Shown: positions 1 to 8,000, counted from the stretch's first letter. The stretch is 64,000 nucleotides of DNA from an uncultured Williamsia sp. (GCF_947494875.1 NZ_CANLWM010000008.1:248001-312000); one strand, 5' to 3'. A program made the numbers and translations. Notes: generated by a model from the letters alone, not told the origin.

Positions 1-157
1 GCAGGAGCGCGGGCGCCGCGGTGTCGCGGTCGCCCCACACGCGGTAGGCGACGGTGACGCCGTCGAGGCCGGTCACCGACCTGACACTCGTCGCCACCGG
101 ACCCCCGTCGGCCGTCGACACCGGACCGCCCGCGGTCGTGGGCTGCACCCTGGACAT
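1..157 (-). CDS. alpha/beta hydrolase, N-terminal fragment (cut by window edge)
   Basis: An open frame reads leftward from an ATG at 157 and runs off the window. The 52 visible residues have a flexible Thr/Ala/Gly-rich start followed by LDGVTVAYRVWGDRD. That is the typical first-strand pattern of alpha/beta-hydrolase-fold enzymes (substrate-binding strand with YRVWG, just before the oxyanion HG motif, which would lie outside). The catalytic triad is not visible, so substrate and family cannot be assigned. It is transcribed away from the pirin gene, and the two share a 166-bp promoter region that holds a perfect 14-bp palindrome. Confidence 0.6.
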   Translation of the reverse strand, partial: MSRVQPTTAGGPVSTADGGPVATSVRSVTGLDGVTVAYRVWGDRDTAAPALL

Positions 158-225
158 GTCTCCACAGTAGGCACCCGACGCGTGCGGGATCAGACGGTGG
201 CGACCGACGTCACGCGGGAACAATA

Positions 226-239
226 CGGACCGCGGTCCG
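226..239. promoter_or_regulatory. 14-bp perfect palindrome, putative TetR-type operator
   Basis: CGGACCGCGGTCCG is a perfect palindrome in the divergent spacer between the left-edge hydrolase and the pirin gene, flanked by the AT-richer words AATA and GTTA. GGACCGCGGTCC-type palindromes are common TetR-family operators in mycolic-acid actinomycetes. No TetR gene lies next to it in this window, so the regulator is unknown. Confidence 0.5.
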
Positions 240-323
240 GTTACACGGGATGTCCCGCCCACCGGGACGCGATCGGAGACGATCGCCACCGACGCGCCAC
301 ATCGCGCCGCGAGGAGGACCACC

Positions 324-1298
324 ATGCCCGCAGTCACCGCAGACACGTTGACGCTCGACCGCGTCGAGGCCCCCGGCCCCGCCGACACCGAGCGCCCGGT
401 CCGCTCCGTCACCACCGGCCCGCGCGGACACGAGGGCGAGGGCTTCCCCGTCGTCCGCGCCTTCGCCGGCGTCAGCAAGGCCGACCTCGACCCCTTCATC
501 CACATGGACCAGATGGGTGAGGTCGACTACGAGCCGGGCGAGCCCAAGGGCACCAGCTGGCATCCGCACCGTGGCTTCGAGACCGTCACGTACATCATCG
601 ACGGCAAGTTCGCGCACCAGGACTCCCACGGCGGCGGCGGGTTGATCGCCGACGGCGCGACGCAGTGGATGACCGCGGGCTCGGGCATCCTGCACATCGA
701 GACCCCGCCGGCCGAGCTCGTCGAGAGCGGTGGCGTCTTCCACGGCATCCAGCTGTGGGTGAACCTGCCGCGCTCGGAGAAGTTCTCGACCCCCGCCTAC
801 CAGTCGATCGAGGGCGAGCAGGCGCGCCTGATCTCCTCCGCCGACGGCGGGTCGCTGGTGCGCATCATCGCGGGGTCCGTCGGTGCCCACCGGGGCCCCG
901 GGTCGACGCGCACGCCGATCACGCTCGCGCACGCCACCATCGAGCCGGGCGCGCAGTTGAACGTGCCGTGGCAGCGCGACCACAACGCGCTGGTCTACGT
1001 GCTCTCGGGCGAGGGCACGGTCGGACCCGTGGGCCACCCCATCACCGGCGGTCAGCTCGCGGTGCTCGGGCCCGGTGACCGCATCACCGTCTCCGCGGCG
1101 GGGACCCAGGACTCGAACCGTCCCGCCATGGAGGTGCTGCTCCTCGGCGGCCGACCCATCCGCGAGCCGGTGTTCGCCTACGGACCGTTCGTCATGACGA
1201 CCAAGCAGGAGGTCATCGACGCGATCGAGGACTTCAACGCGGGCCGCTTCGGCGTGATCCCCGCCGACGCCCTCATGCCGCATCGCTCGGTGCGGTGA
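324..1298 (+). CDS. pirin family protein
   Basis: The 324-residue protein has the bicupin pirin fold. The N-terminal cupin carries the four metal ligands in their usual setting: His80 and His82 (SWHPHRGFETVTY), and His124 and Glu126 (GSGILHIE). The C-terminal cupin follows from about residue 190. Bacterial pirins bind Fe(II) or another metal; some act as quercetin 2,3-dioxygenases and others as metabolic regulators. The sequence does not say which applies here. The ATG at 324 follows a strong GAGGAGG ribosome binding site. The gene looks monocistronic, with a perfect hairpin terminator just downstream. Confidence 0.9.
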   Translation: MPAVTADTLTLDRVEAPGPADTERPVRSVTTGPRGHEGEGFPVVRAFAGVSKADLDPFIHMDQMGEVDYEPGEPKGTSWHPHRGFETVTYIIDGKFAHQDSHGGGGLIADGATQWMTAGSGILHIETPPAELVESGGVFHGIQLWVNLPRSEKFSTPAYQSIEGEQARLISSADGGSLVRIIAGSVGAHRGPGSTRTPITLAHATIEPGAQLNVPWQRDHNALVYVLSGEGTVGPVGHPITGGQLAVLGPGDRITVSAAGTQDSNRPAMEVLLLGGRPIREPVFAYGPFVMTTKQEVIDAIEDFNAGRFGVIPADALMPHRSVR

Positions 1299-1319
1299 CC
1301 GACGCCATCTGAACGCCCA

Positions 1320-1352
1320 TCACAGGGCCGGGGTCACACCCCGGCCCTGTGA
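1320..1352. terminator. hairpin terminator after the pirin gene
   Basis: A perfect 15-bp inverted repeat (TCACAGGGCCGGGGT and its complement) surrounds a 3-nt loop at 1335-1337 and begins 21 bp past the pirin stop codon. No T-tract follows, which is usual for actinobacterial intrinsic terminators. Confidence 0.75.
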
Positions 1353-1466
1353 CGTCCCACAGCCCGGACGGGGTCCGCATCGGGCCCGCTCCAGACTTGT
1401 CGGTCATTTCTGTCTCTTGGTAACTTATTTAAGATCGCTTTAACATTCCGCCCGTACGTTGCGGAC

Positions 1467-3662
1467 ATGCACCGACCAGCCGCCCTCTCGCCGGCGTCCA
1501 TCCGCGATGTCCTCCGCTACGACGTGCCGTCCTCGCTCGTCGTCTTCCTTGTCGCTCTTCCCCTTTCGCTCGGCATCGCGATCGCCTCCGACGCCCCCGT
1601 GATGGCCGGACTCATCGCCGCCGTCGTCGGCGGGATCGTCGCGGGCGCCCTCGGCGGCGCACCCCTGCAGGTGAGCGGTCCGGCCGCGGGCCTCACCGTC
1701 GTCGTCGCCGAACTCGTCGCGACCTTCGGCTGGAAGGTCACCACCTTCATCACCGTCGGCGCCGGGGTCCTGCAGATCCTGTTCGGGCTCAGCCGCGTCG
1801 CCTCGGCGGCTCTGGCGATCGCACCGGTCGTGGTCCACGCGATGCTCGCCGGCATCGGCGTCACCATCGCGCTGCAGCAGATCCACGTGCTGCTCGGCGG
1901 GACCACCCAGAGTTCGGCGTGGGAGAACGTCGCCGCCCTCCCGGGCGCCGTCGCAGACGTGTCATGGCCCGAGCTCCTCGTCGGCGGCATCGTCGTGGTC
2001 GTCATGCTGGCGTGGCCGTCGCTGCCGGCATCGGTCCGCAAGGTCCCCGGTCCGCTCGTGGCGATCGTGGCCGCCACCGCGGTCTCCCTCGTCGCCGGCC
2101 TCTCGGTCGACCGGATCTCGCTGAACGGCAACTTCTTCGACGCACTCGCCCTCCCCGAGCTGCCGTCGGGCAACTGGGGTGCGGTGGTGCTCGGCATCGT
2201 CACCGTCGCGCTCATCGCGAGCGTCGAGTCGCTGCTGTCGGCGGTCGCGGTCGACAAGATGCACACCGGTCCGCGGACGAACTTCAACCGGGAGATGCTC
2301 GGTCAGGGCACCGGCAACATCGTCGCGGGCATGGCGGGCGGACTGCCCATCACCGGTGTCATCGTCCGCAGCACGGCCAACGTGAACGCCGGTGCACGCA
2401 CCCGCGCATCGGCGATCCTGCACGGCGTGTGGGTGCTGGTGTTCGCCGTCGTGCTCACGGCCGTCGTCGAGCAGATCCCGATGGCCGCCCTGGCCGGCCT
2501 GCTGGTGGTGATCGGTGTGCAGCTGGTGAAACTCGCGCACATGCGCACCGCCCTGCGTACCGGCGACCTCGTCGTCTACCTGGTGACCATCCTCAGCGTC
2601 GTGTTCCTCAACCTGCTCGAGGGCGTCGGGATCGGGCTGGCGCTGGCCGTCGGGATCGTCGTGTGGCGTGTGGTCCGGGCGTCCATCACCTCGCAGCCGT
2701 TCGGCACCCCGGGTTCCCGTCAGTGGGAGGTCGCCATCCGCGGGTCGGTCAGCTTCCTGTCGCTGCCCCGGCTGAACAAGGCGCTCACCGCGGTCCCCGC
2801 CGGTGCGCACGTCACCATCGCCATCGACGCGGACTTCCTCGACCACGCCGCGTCGGAGCTGATCGGCGACTGGTCGTGGGCGCACGAGGCCGGCGGCGGC
2901 ACCGTCGTCGTCGAGGAGACCGGCCTGGCCCTGATCGCCGACGCCTCGACCGCGCCGCCGCGGCGACATCAGGTCCGCCGTCGCGTGCTCGGCATGACGC
3001 CGTGGCGATCCCGGGTGTTCACCCCGGACGGGCAGAGCCCGGCGCTGCGTCCCATCCGCACCGGCGTCGACCGCTACCACCGCGACGACGTCGACGACAT
3101 GCGCGAGCTGATGGCCGGACTCGTCGACCGTCAGGATCCGGACACGCTGTTCCTGACGTGTGCCGACTCGCGACTCGTGCCGAACGTCATCACCTCGAGC
3201 GGTCCCGGTGACCTGTTCACCGTCCGCAACGTCGGCAACCTCGTGCCCGCCGAACCCCACACCGACCCCTCGGTGGAGGCGGCACTGGAGTTCGCCGTCG
3301 AGCACCTCGGTGTGAGCTCGATCGTCGTGTGCGGCCACTCCTCGTGCGGCGCGATGACCGGGTTGCTCGCCGACGACGAACCCGCCGGTGCGGTCGGCGC
3401 ATGGTTGCGGAACGCCCGGGCGAGTCTGGCCGCGTTCCGCAGCGGACACCCGGCCGCGCGCAGCGCCGCCGACGCCGGGTTCGGCGAGGTCGACCAGCTC
3501 GCGATCGTCAACGTCGCCGTGCAGATGCAGACACTGCAACGCCATCCGCTGGTCGGTCGTGCGATCGCCGACGGCCGAGTCCGCGTCGTCGGGATGTTCT
3601 TCGACATCCCCACCGCGCGGGTCATCGACGTCACCGCGACCGGGGTGACCGCCGGGGTGTGA
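1467..3662 (+). CDS. SulP-family anion transporter fused to a beta-carbonic anhydrase
   Basis: This 731-residue protein has two parts. Residues 1 to about 400 form a hydrophobic SulP core with many membrane segments and SulP signatures (GPAAGLTVVVAE, GGLPITGVIVRSTANVNAGARTR). A STAS-like stretch follows at about 410-480. The C-terminal 200 residues are a cytoplasmic beta-carbonic anhydrase with its zinc and catalytic residues in place: Cys565-x-Asp-x-Arg (TCADSR) and the His-x2-Cys pair near 622-625 (GHSSCGAM). M. tuberculosis Rv3273 has the same architecture. A bicarbonate transporter coupled to CO2/HCO3- conversion is the simplest reading, but sulfate transport is not excluded. The ATG at 1467 lies behind an unusually AT-rich leader (1420-1450) with TAAGAT as a possible -10. 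Confidence 0.92.
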   Translation: MHRPAALSPASIRDVLRYDVPSSLVVFLVALPLSLGIAIASDAPVMAGLIAAVVGGIVAGALGGAPLQVSGPAAGLTVVVAELVATFGWKVTTFITVGAGVLQILFGLSRVASAALAIAPVVVHAMLAGIGVTIALQQIHVLLGGTTQSSAWENVAALPGAVADVSWPELLVGGIVVVVMLAWPSLPASVRKVPGPLVAIVAATAVSLVAGLSVDRISLNGNFFDALALPELPSGNWGAVVLGIVTVALIASVESLLSAVAVDKMHTGPRTNFNREMLGQGTGNIVAGMAGGLPITGVIVRSTANVNAGARTRASAILHGVWVLVFAVVLTAVVEQIPMAALAGLLVVIGVQLVKLAHMRTALRTGDLVVYLVTILSVVFLNLLEGVGIGLALAVGIVVWRVVRASITSQPFGTPGSRQWEVAIRGSVSFLSLPRLNKALTAVPAGAHVTIAIDADFLDHAASELIGDWSWAHEAGGGTVVVEETGLALIADASTAPPRRHQVRRRVLGMTPWRSRVFTPDGQSPALRPIRTGVDRYHRDDVDDMRELMAGLVDRQDPDTLFLTCADSRLVPNVITSSGPGDLFTVRNVGNLVPAEPHTDPSVEAALEFAVEHLGVSSIVVCGHSSCGAMTGLLADDEPAGAVGAWLRNARASLAAFRSGHPAARSAADAGFGEVDQLAIVNVAVQMQTLQRHPLVGRAIADGRVRVVGMFFDIPTARVIDVTATGVTAGV

Positions 3663-3674
3663 GACGCCTGCGGG

Positions 3675-3702
3675 ACCCGACGCCGGTGCGCGTGCGTCGG
3701 GT
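3675..3702. terminator. hairpin between the SulP-CA fusion and znuA
   Basis: ACCCGACGC (3675-3683) and its exact complement (3694-3702) can form a 9-bp GC-rich stem with a 10-nt loop, 13 bp past the transporter stop codon. It is probably the terminator of the upstream gene. Confidence 0.55.
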
Positions 3703-3729
3703 GTCGCGGGCCCCGCTCGGCACCGCTTC

Positions 3730-3745
3730 TTGACAACGGTTACCA
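3730..3745 (+). promoter_or_regulatory. Zur-like inverted repeat overlapping a -35 element, upstream of znuA
   Basis: TGACAAC-G-GTTACCA (3731-3745) is a 7-1-7 imperfect inverted repeat, 5 of 7 positions paired. It overlaps the -35-like word TTGACA at 3730-3735. Actinobacterial Zur boxes have this 7-1-7 layout, and the downstream genes encode a metal ABC importer. Zinc-dependent repression is therefore the likely role, though MntR-type control cannot be excluded. Confidence 0.5.
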
Positions 3746-3771
3746 TTTCCGACCGAGAGAAGGAGATCAGG

Positions 3772-4707
3772 ATGATCAGGGTGCGCGGCAGAGGACCACA
3801 GGTGCGCGTGATCGCGGCGACGGCTGCGGCCACCGGCGTCGTGCTCACGGGGGCGGCGTGCGGCCAGAACACGGGGCCGGCGGAGCCGGGCAAGCTGAAC
3901 GTGGTCGCGTCGACCGACGTCTGGGGTGCGGTGGCGAAGGCCGTCGCCGGCGACGCAGCGGGTGTCCGGTCCATCTACTCCTCCCCCGACGGCGACCCCC
4001 ACGAGTTCGAGGCGACCGCGCGAGACAGCGCGACCATCAGTGGCGCCGACGTGATCGTCGAGAACGGTGCCGACTACGACGCCTACATGGAGAAGGCGCA
4101 GAAGAACCCCGACTCCCCGGTGATCGACGCCTTCGACGTCTACAAGAAGGACGATCCCGGCGCGCCCACGGGCGAGGGCGAGGTGAACGAGCACTTCTTC
4201 TACAACCTCCGCGTCGTGCGCGACGTCGCGTCGGACCTGGCCGACGCCATGGCCGAGAAGGACCCGCCGAATCGGCAGACCTACCGCGACAACGCCGATG
4301 CGTTCGCGACGAAGATCGAGGCGCTCGAGACCGAGCTGGCCCGGATCAAGGCCGCGCACAACGGGCAGAAGGTCGCGCAGACCGAGCCGCTCGCGGCGTA
4401 TCTCCTCTCCGAGGCGGGGCTCGTCGACGCCACCCCGACGTCGTTCACCGACGCCGTCGAGGCCGGCAACGATCCGCCCGCGTCGGCTGTCGCGACGACC
4501 GAGGGCCTCATCGACAAGCGTGAGGTCCGGGCGCTGCTCTACAACACCCAGGCGACCGACCCGACCACCCAGCGCCTGCTCGAGCGCTCGAAGTCCGTGG
4601 GACTGCCCGTCGTCGAGCTGACCGAGACACTCCCCGAGGGCGTCACCGACTACGTCGCCTGGCAGACGAAGCAGATCGACGCGATCAGCTCCGCGGTGTC
4701 CCGCTGA
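3772..4707 (+). CDS. znuA: metal (zinc/manganese) ABC transporter substrate-binding lipoprotein
   Basis: The 311-residue protein belongs to the cluster A-I (ZnuA/PsaA) metal-binding family. It has a signal peptide with lipobox LTGAAC near residue 28, so it is an anchored lipoprotein. Likely metal ligands are the His in DGDPHEFE, the His in NEHFFYNL and the Glu in AQTEPLAAYLL. The second ligand motif is atypical: most homologues read DPHxW there. There is no His-rich loop, which does not help separate Zn from Mn. The ATG at 3772 is chosen because AAGGAGA lies just before it; an upstream in-frame TTG at 3730 coincides with the promoter -35. First gene of znuA-znuC-znuB. Confidence 0.85.
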   Translation: MIRVRGRGPQVRVIAATAAATGVVLTGAACGQNTGPAEPGKLNVVASTDVWGAVAKAVAGDAAGVRSIYSSPDGDPHEFEATARDSATISGADVIVENGADYDAYMEKAQKNPDSPVIDAFDVYKKDDPGAPTGEGEVNEHFFYNLRVVRDVASDLADAMAEKDPPNRQTYRDNADAFATKIEALETELARIKAAHNGQKVAQTEPLAAYLLSEAGLVDATPTSFTDAVEAGNDPPASAVATTEGLIDKREVRALLYNTQATDPTTQRLLERSKSVGLPVVELTETLPEGVTDYVAWQTKQIDAISSAVSR

Positions 4708-4724
4708 CCGCGACACTGGCATCC

Positions 4725-5522
4725 GTGGAGTCCCGTCCGGTCGTCTCGATCCGTGGTGCGCGCCTGGCGTTCGGCGCGCGCACGCTGTGGAGTGAGTTCG
4801 ATCTCGACATCGCACCCGGTGAGTTCGTCGCGGTGTTGGGGCCCAACGGATCCGGCAAGACGTCGCTGTTGCGGGTGCTCCTCGGTCAGTACCGCCTCGA
4901 CGCGGGAGCCGCTCACATCGAGGGACGGGTCGGGTACATCCCGCAGCAACGGCCAATCCCGGAGGGGGTGCCGCTCCGGGGACGCGATCTCGTCGGGCTC
5001 GGCGTGGACGGCAGACGCTGGGGTCTCGGGATCCGTGGCCGTCGCTCCCGTGAGGCCGCCGTGGACGCGGCGATCGACCAGGTCGACGCTCGGGCGTTCG
5101 CCGACGGGTCGCTCGGGATGCTGTCCGGCGGCGAGCAGCAGCGACTGCGCGTGGCCCAGGCGCTGGCGTCGGACCCGTCGGTGCTCCTCTGCGACGAGCC
5201 GCTGCTCTCGCTCGACCCGGCCAACCAGGCGCGGGTCGCGCAACTGATCGACCGCCGCCGTCGGTCCGCCGCCACCTCGGTGGTGTTCGTGACGCACGAG
5301 ATCACGCCGATCCTGCCGTTCGTCGACCGCGTGGTGCACCTCGTCGACGGGCGGTTCCGCATCGGGACGGTCGACGAGGTCATGACCTCGGAGACACTCA
5401 GCGAGCTCTACCGCAGCCGGGTCGACGTGATCCGTCTGCGCGACCGGATCGTGGTCGTCGGCGCCGACGAGGCCGCGTGCCACGGCGTCCACACCGAACC
5501 CCCGGCGGAGGTCGAACCGTGA
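4725..5522 (+). CDS. znuC: metal ABC transporter ATP-binding protein
   Basis: This 265-residue ABC ATPase has Walker A GPNGSGKTS (about residues 39-47), the Q-loop in GYIPQQRP, the signature LSGGEQQR, Walker B VLLCDEP and the switch His in FVTHE. It powers uptake of the metal delivered by the upstream binding protein. The GTG at 4725 starts 18 bp after znuA. The stop overlaps the znuB start by 4 bp (GTGA), which indicates translational coupling. Confidence 0.88.
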   Translation: MESRPVVSIRGARLAFGARTLWSEFDLDIAPGEFVAVLGPNGSGKTSLLRVLLGQYRLDAGAAHIEGRVGYIPQQRPIPEGVPLRGRDLVGLGVDGRRWGLGIRGRRSREAAVDAAIDQVDARAFADGSLGMLSGGEQQRLRVAQALASDPSVLLCDEPLLSLDPANQARVAQLIDRRRRSAATSVVFVTHEITPILPFVDRVVHLVDGRFRIGTVDEVMTSETLSELYRSRVDVIRLRDRIVVVGADEAACHGVHTEPPAEVEP

Positions 5523-6412
5523 ACGGCGCGACATGGTCCTCGTTCTTCGACACCGGCGAGACCTGGTTCCTGCTGCAGCAGGAATTCGTCCTGTACGGGC
5601 TCGGCGCGCTCGGCCTCATCGCGCTGCTCGGCGGCCTGCTCGGGCCGACCGTCGTGAGCCGCCAGATGTCGTTCGCGGTGCACGGCACCTCCGAGCTCAC
5701 GTTCACCGGCGCCGCGGCCGCGCTGCTCGCCGGGGTGAGCGTGAACATGGGCGCCCTCGCCGGGGCGGTCGTCGCGGCCCTCGTGTTCGGCTTGCTGGGA
5801 AACCGTGCTCGCGAACGTGATTCGGTGATCGGCGTCGTCCTCGCGTTCGGACTCGGCCTCGGGTTGCTCTTCGTTTTCCTGCACGGGCGGGTCGGGACGG
5901 GTTTCTCCCTGTTGGCCGGGCAGGTCGTCGCCGTCGGGTCCGACGGGCTGCGAGACGTGCTCATCACGACGGTCGTCGTGATCGCGGTGCTCGCGGTGAT
6001 CTACCGGCCCTTGCAGTTCGCCAGCACCGACCCCGACGTCGCCGAGGCCCTCGGTGTCCCGACCCGACTGCTGTCGGTGGTGTTCGCGGTGATCCTCGGT
6101 GCGGCCGTGGCCCAGGCGGTGCAGATCATCGGCGCCCTGCTGGTGATGTCCCTGCTCATCACCCCGGCCGCCGCAGCGGCACGCGTCACGTCGCGGCCGC
6201 TGGTGGTCGTCGGCCTGTCCGTGCTGTTCGCGGAGGTCGCCGCTCTCGGCGGGATGGTGCTGTCGCTGGCGCCGAACCTGCCCGCGTCGGTGCTCGTCAC
6301 GTCGATCTCGTTCGCGATCTACGTCGTCTGCCGGATCGTCGGCCGACGTCGCCTCTCCCGCACCGCTGTCGCCTCCCGACAGCGCGTCGAGCAGGCCGCC
6401 CCCGTCGCCTGA
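5519..6412 (+). CDS. znuB: metal ABC transporter permease (ABC-3 family)
   Basis: This is an integral membrane protein of 297 residues with eight or nine hydrophobic segments and the ABC-3 permease pattern, including QIIGALLVMSLLITPAAAAA near the C-terminal third. It forms the membrane channel of the znuABC importer. The GTG at 5519 overlaps the znuC stop. An ATG-free extension upstream (from about 5477) is open but lies inside znuC. The gene ends at the edge of a convergent repeat array. Confidence 0.88.
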   Translation: MNGATWSSFFDTGETWFLLQQEFVLYGLGALGLIALLGGLLGPTVVSRQMSFAVHGTSELTFTGAAAALLAGVSVNMGALAGAVVAALVFGLLGNRARERDSVIGVVLAFGLGLGLLFVFLHGRVGTGFSLLAGQVVAVGSDGLRDVLITTVVVIAVLAVIYRPLQFASTDPDVAEALGVPTRLLSVVFAVILGAAVAQAVQIIGALLVMSLLITPAAAAARVTSRPLVVVGLSVLFAEVAALGGMVLSLAPNLPASVLVTSISFAIYVVCRIVGRRRLSRTAVASRQRVEQAAPVA

Positions 6413-6423
6413 CGCTCTACATA

Positions 6424-6543
6424 CAGGGTTCGCGCTCCAGTTCCAGGGTTCCCGCTCCACACATTCGAGGACGCTCCGGATACATCCGGAGCGTCCTCGA
6501 ATATGTGGAGCGTCTCGCGGGGTGGCGCCCTGAATGTGGAGCG
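6424..6543. repeat. symmetric flip array 1 in the znuB/CDF convergent spacer
   Basis: The 136-bp spacer is filled with short repeated units. CGCTCC occurs at 6433, 6453 and 6472 (spacing 20 and 19). Its complement GGAGCG then occurs at 6488 and 6507 (spacing 19) and again at 6538. The centre is a perfect 18-bp stem, TTCGAGGACGCTCCGGAT at 6464-6481, pairing with 6484-6501 across a 2-nt loop. The inner unit pairs share one axis at 6482.5. A transcript from either side would fold into a long hairpin, so bidirectional termination is the simplest role. Compare the arrays at 32.3 and 62.5 kb. Confidence 0.8.
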
Positions 6544-6548
6544 CCCGG

Positions 6549-7565
6549 TCAGCGGCGTACGACGTGCTCGCGGTGTCCCGGGTAGGCGTGGACCAGCGCC
6601 GAGGCGACACCCGGGATGTGGTCGACGAGTTCACGTTCGGCGCGGTGGGCGGTGGCGTGCGCGTCCCGCAGCGGCGCGGCCTCGTCGACGTCGACCTCGA
6701 TCTCGGCGTGCATGCGGTGACCGATCCAGCGCATCCGGACACCGGTGACACCGAGCACCCCGGGCACGTCGCCGACCACTCGTTCCGCCTCCCCGACGAC
6801 CGCGGGGTCGACGGCATCCATCAACCGACGCAGCACATCTCGCCCAGTCGTCCACAGCACCCCCGCGATCGCGACGGTGATCAGGAGCCCCACGATCGGG
6901 TCGACGATCGGCACGCCCAGCGCGGCACCGCCGGCTCCGACGAGCACCGCGAGTGAGGTGAACCCGTCGGTGCGGGCGTGCTGCCCGTCGGCGACGAGGG
7001 CGACCGAGCCGATCGACCGCCCCACCCGGATGCGGTACTGCGCGACGATCTCGTTGCCCACGAAGCCGATCGCGCCGGCCGCCGCGACCCACGCCAGGTG
7101 GGTCGGTGGCTGCGGATCGACGAGGCGGCGGATGGCCTCGTATCCGGCGAGCACGGCGCTGGCCGCGATCATCACGATCACCACGAGCCCGGCCAGGTCC
7201 TCGGCCCGCCCGAACCCGTAGGTGTAGCGGCGCGTCGGCGATCGACGTCCGACGAGGAACGCGAGGGCCAGCGGGATCGCGGTGAACGCGTCCGAGAAGT
7301 TGTGGATGGTGTCGGCCAAGAGCGCGACCGACCCCGACAGCAGCGTCACGACGAGCTGCACCAGCGCGGTGACGAGCAGCACCGCGAAGCTGATCCCGAC
7401 GGCTCGGATCCCTCGCGCGCTCCCCTCGATCGTGTCGTCGATGCGATCGGCGGCGTCGTGGCTGTGCGGGGTCACCGCATGCGGCACGAATCGCCACACT
7501 CCGTGACCGTGATGGTGGTCGTGGTCGTGGTGGTCATGGGGATGCGCGTGCGTGTGGTCGTTCAT
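6549..7565 (-). CDS. cation diffusion facilitator with His-rich N-terminus
   Basis: The 338-residue exporter has six membrane segments. Its paired metal-site motifs are HNFSD in the second segment and HARTD in the fifth (the HD-HD pattern of Zn/Co/Ni transporters). Eleven histidines lie within residues 4-21. A cytoplasmic domain follows from about residue 245 with MHAEIEVDVD. The ATG at 7565 overlaps the kmtR stop by 4 bp, so the two are co-transcribed and coupled. In M. tuberculosis the Ni/Co sensor KmtR represses a CDF exporter (Rv2025c); the arrangement here suggests the same Ni/Co efflux role. Confidence 0.9.
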   Translation of the reverse strand: MNDHTHAHPHDHHDHDHHHGHGVWRFVPHAVTPHSHDAADRIDDTIEGSARGIRAVGISFAVLLVTALVQLVVTLLSGSVALLADTIHNFSDAFTAIPLALAFLVGRRSPTRRYTYGFGRAEDLAGLVVIVMIAASAVLAGYEAIRRLVDPQPPTHLAWVAAAGAIGFVGNEIVAQYRIRVGRSIGSVALVADGQHARTDGFTSLAVLVGAGGAALGVPIVDPIVGLLITVAIAGVLWTTGRDVLRRLMDAVDPAVVGEAERVVGDVPGVLGVTGVRMRWIGHRMHAEIEVDVDEAAPLRDAHATAHRAERELVDHIPGVASALVHAYPGHREHVVRR

Positions 7566-7966
7566 CCGCCCGACACGTCCCGGATCGGCTCGACGACCCC
7601 GGGCACCTCGGCGTGCGCGTCGGCGCGGTGGTGTCCGGGGACACCGGGGCCGGCGTGCTCGGCGTTGAACACCGCGTCGACGACCATCTGCCGGACGTGG
7701 TCGTTCTCGATGCGGTAGTGCACGGTGGTGCCCTCCTTGCGGGTGTACACCAGCCGCGCCATCCGCAGCTTCGCGAGGTGTTGGCTCACGGACGCGGGCG
7801 GCTTCCCGACCTTCTCCGCGAGCTCGGTGACCGAGCACTCGCGGTCGACGAGCGCCCACAGCACCTGGACTCGGGTCGGGTCGGAGAGCATCCGGAACAC
7901 CTCGACGATGAGCGCGACCTGGTCGTCGGCGAGCGTGCGGCGGCAGACCTTCTTATCTGCATGCAT
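7562..7966 (-). CDS. kmtR: ArsR-family Ni/Co-sensing repressor KmtR
   Basis: This 134-residue winged-helix ArsR/SmtB repressor closely matches M. tuberculosis KmtR (Rv0827c). The DNA-recognition helix reads KPPASVSQHLAKLRMARLV (about 55-73). The five residues reported as KmtR metal ligands (His88, Glu101, His102, His110, His111) all appear here shifted by two: His90, Glu103, His104, His112 and His113 (NDH, NAEHAGPGVPGHH). Metal binding should release the operator and induce the downstream CDF gene. The proposed ATG lies inside a perfect inverted repeat, so the transcript may be leaderless or the gene autorepressed from this site. Confidence 0.92.
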   Translation of the reverse strand: MHADKKVCRRTLADDQVALIVEVFRMLSDPTRVQVLWALVDRECSVTELAEKVGKPPASVSQHLAKLRMARLVYTRKEGTTVHYRIENDHVRQMVVDAVFNAEHAGPGVPGHHRADAHAEVPGVVEPIRDVSGG

Positions 7967-7974
7967 ACGCAGAT
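7955..7974. promoter_or_regulatory. probable KmtR operator overlapping the kmtR start codon
   Basis: ATCTGC (7955-7960) and GCAGAT (7969-7974) form a perfect 6-8-6 inverted repeat. The kmtR start codon (7964-7966) lies in the 8-nt centre. ArsR repressors usually bind 12-2-12-like palindromes at their own promoter, so autoregulation is expected. Confidence 0.65.
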
Positions 7975-8000
7975 AGTAGCGAAGTCTGATGCCGCGGCGC

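Noticed and set aside
3730-3771. TTG start at 3730 adding 14 residues to ZnuA
   Set aside because: The TTG is part of a -35-like TTGACA and of the Zur-like repeat. ATG 3772 has a good AAGGAGA and places the signal peptide at the N-terminus.
1962-3974. 670-codon open frame antisense to the SulP-carbonic anhydrase gene
   Set aside because: It is a product of high GC at third positions. The sequence is rich in Arg, Gly, Asp and His without any domain, while the sense strand encodes an intact known fusion.
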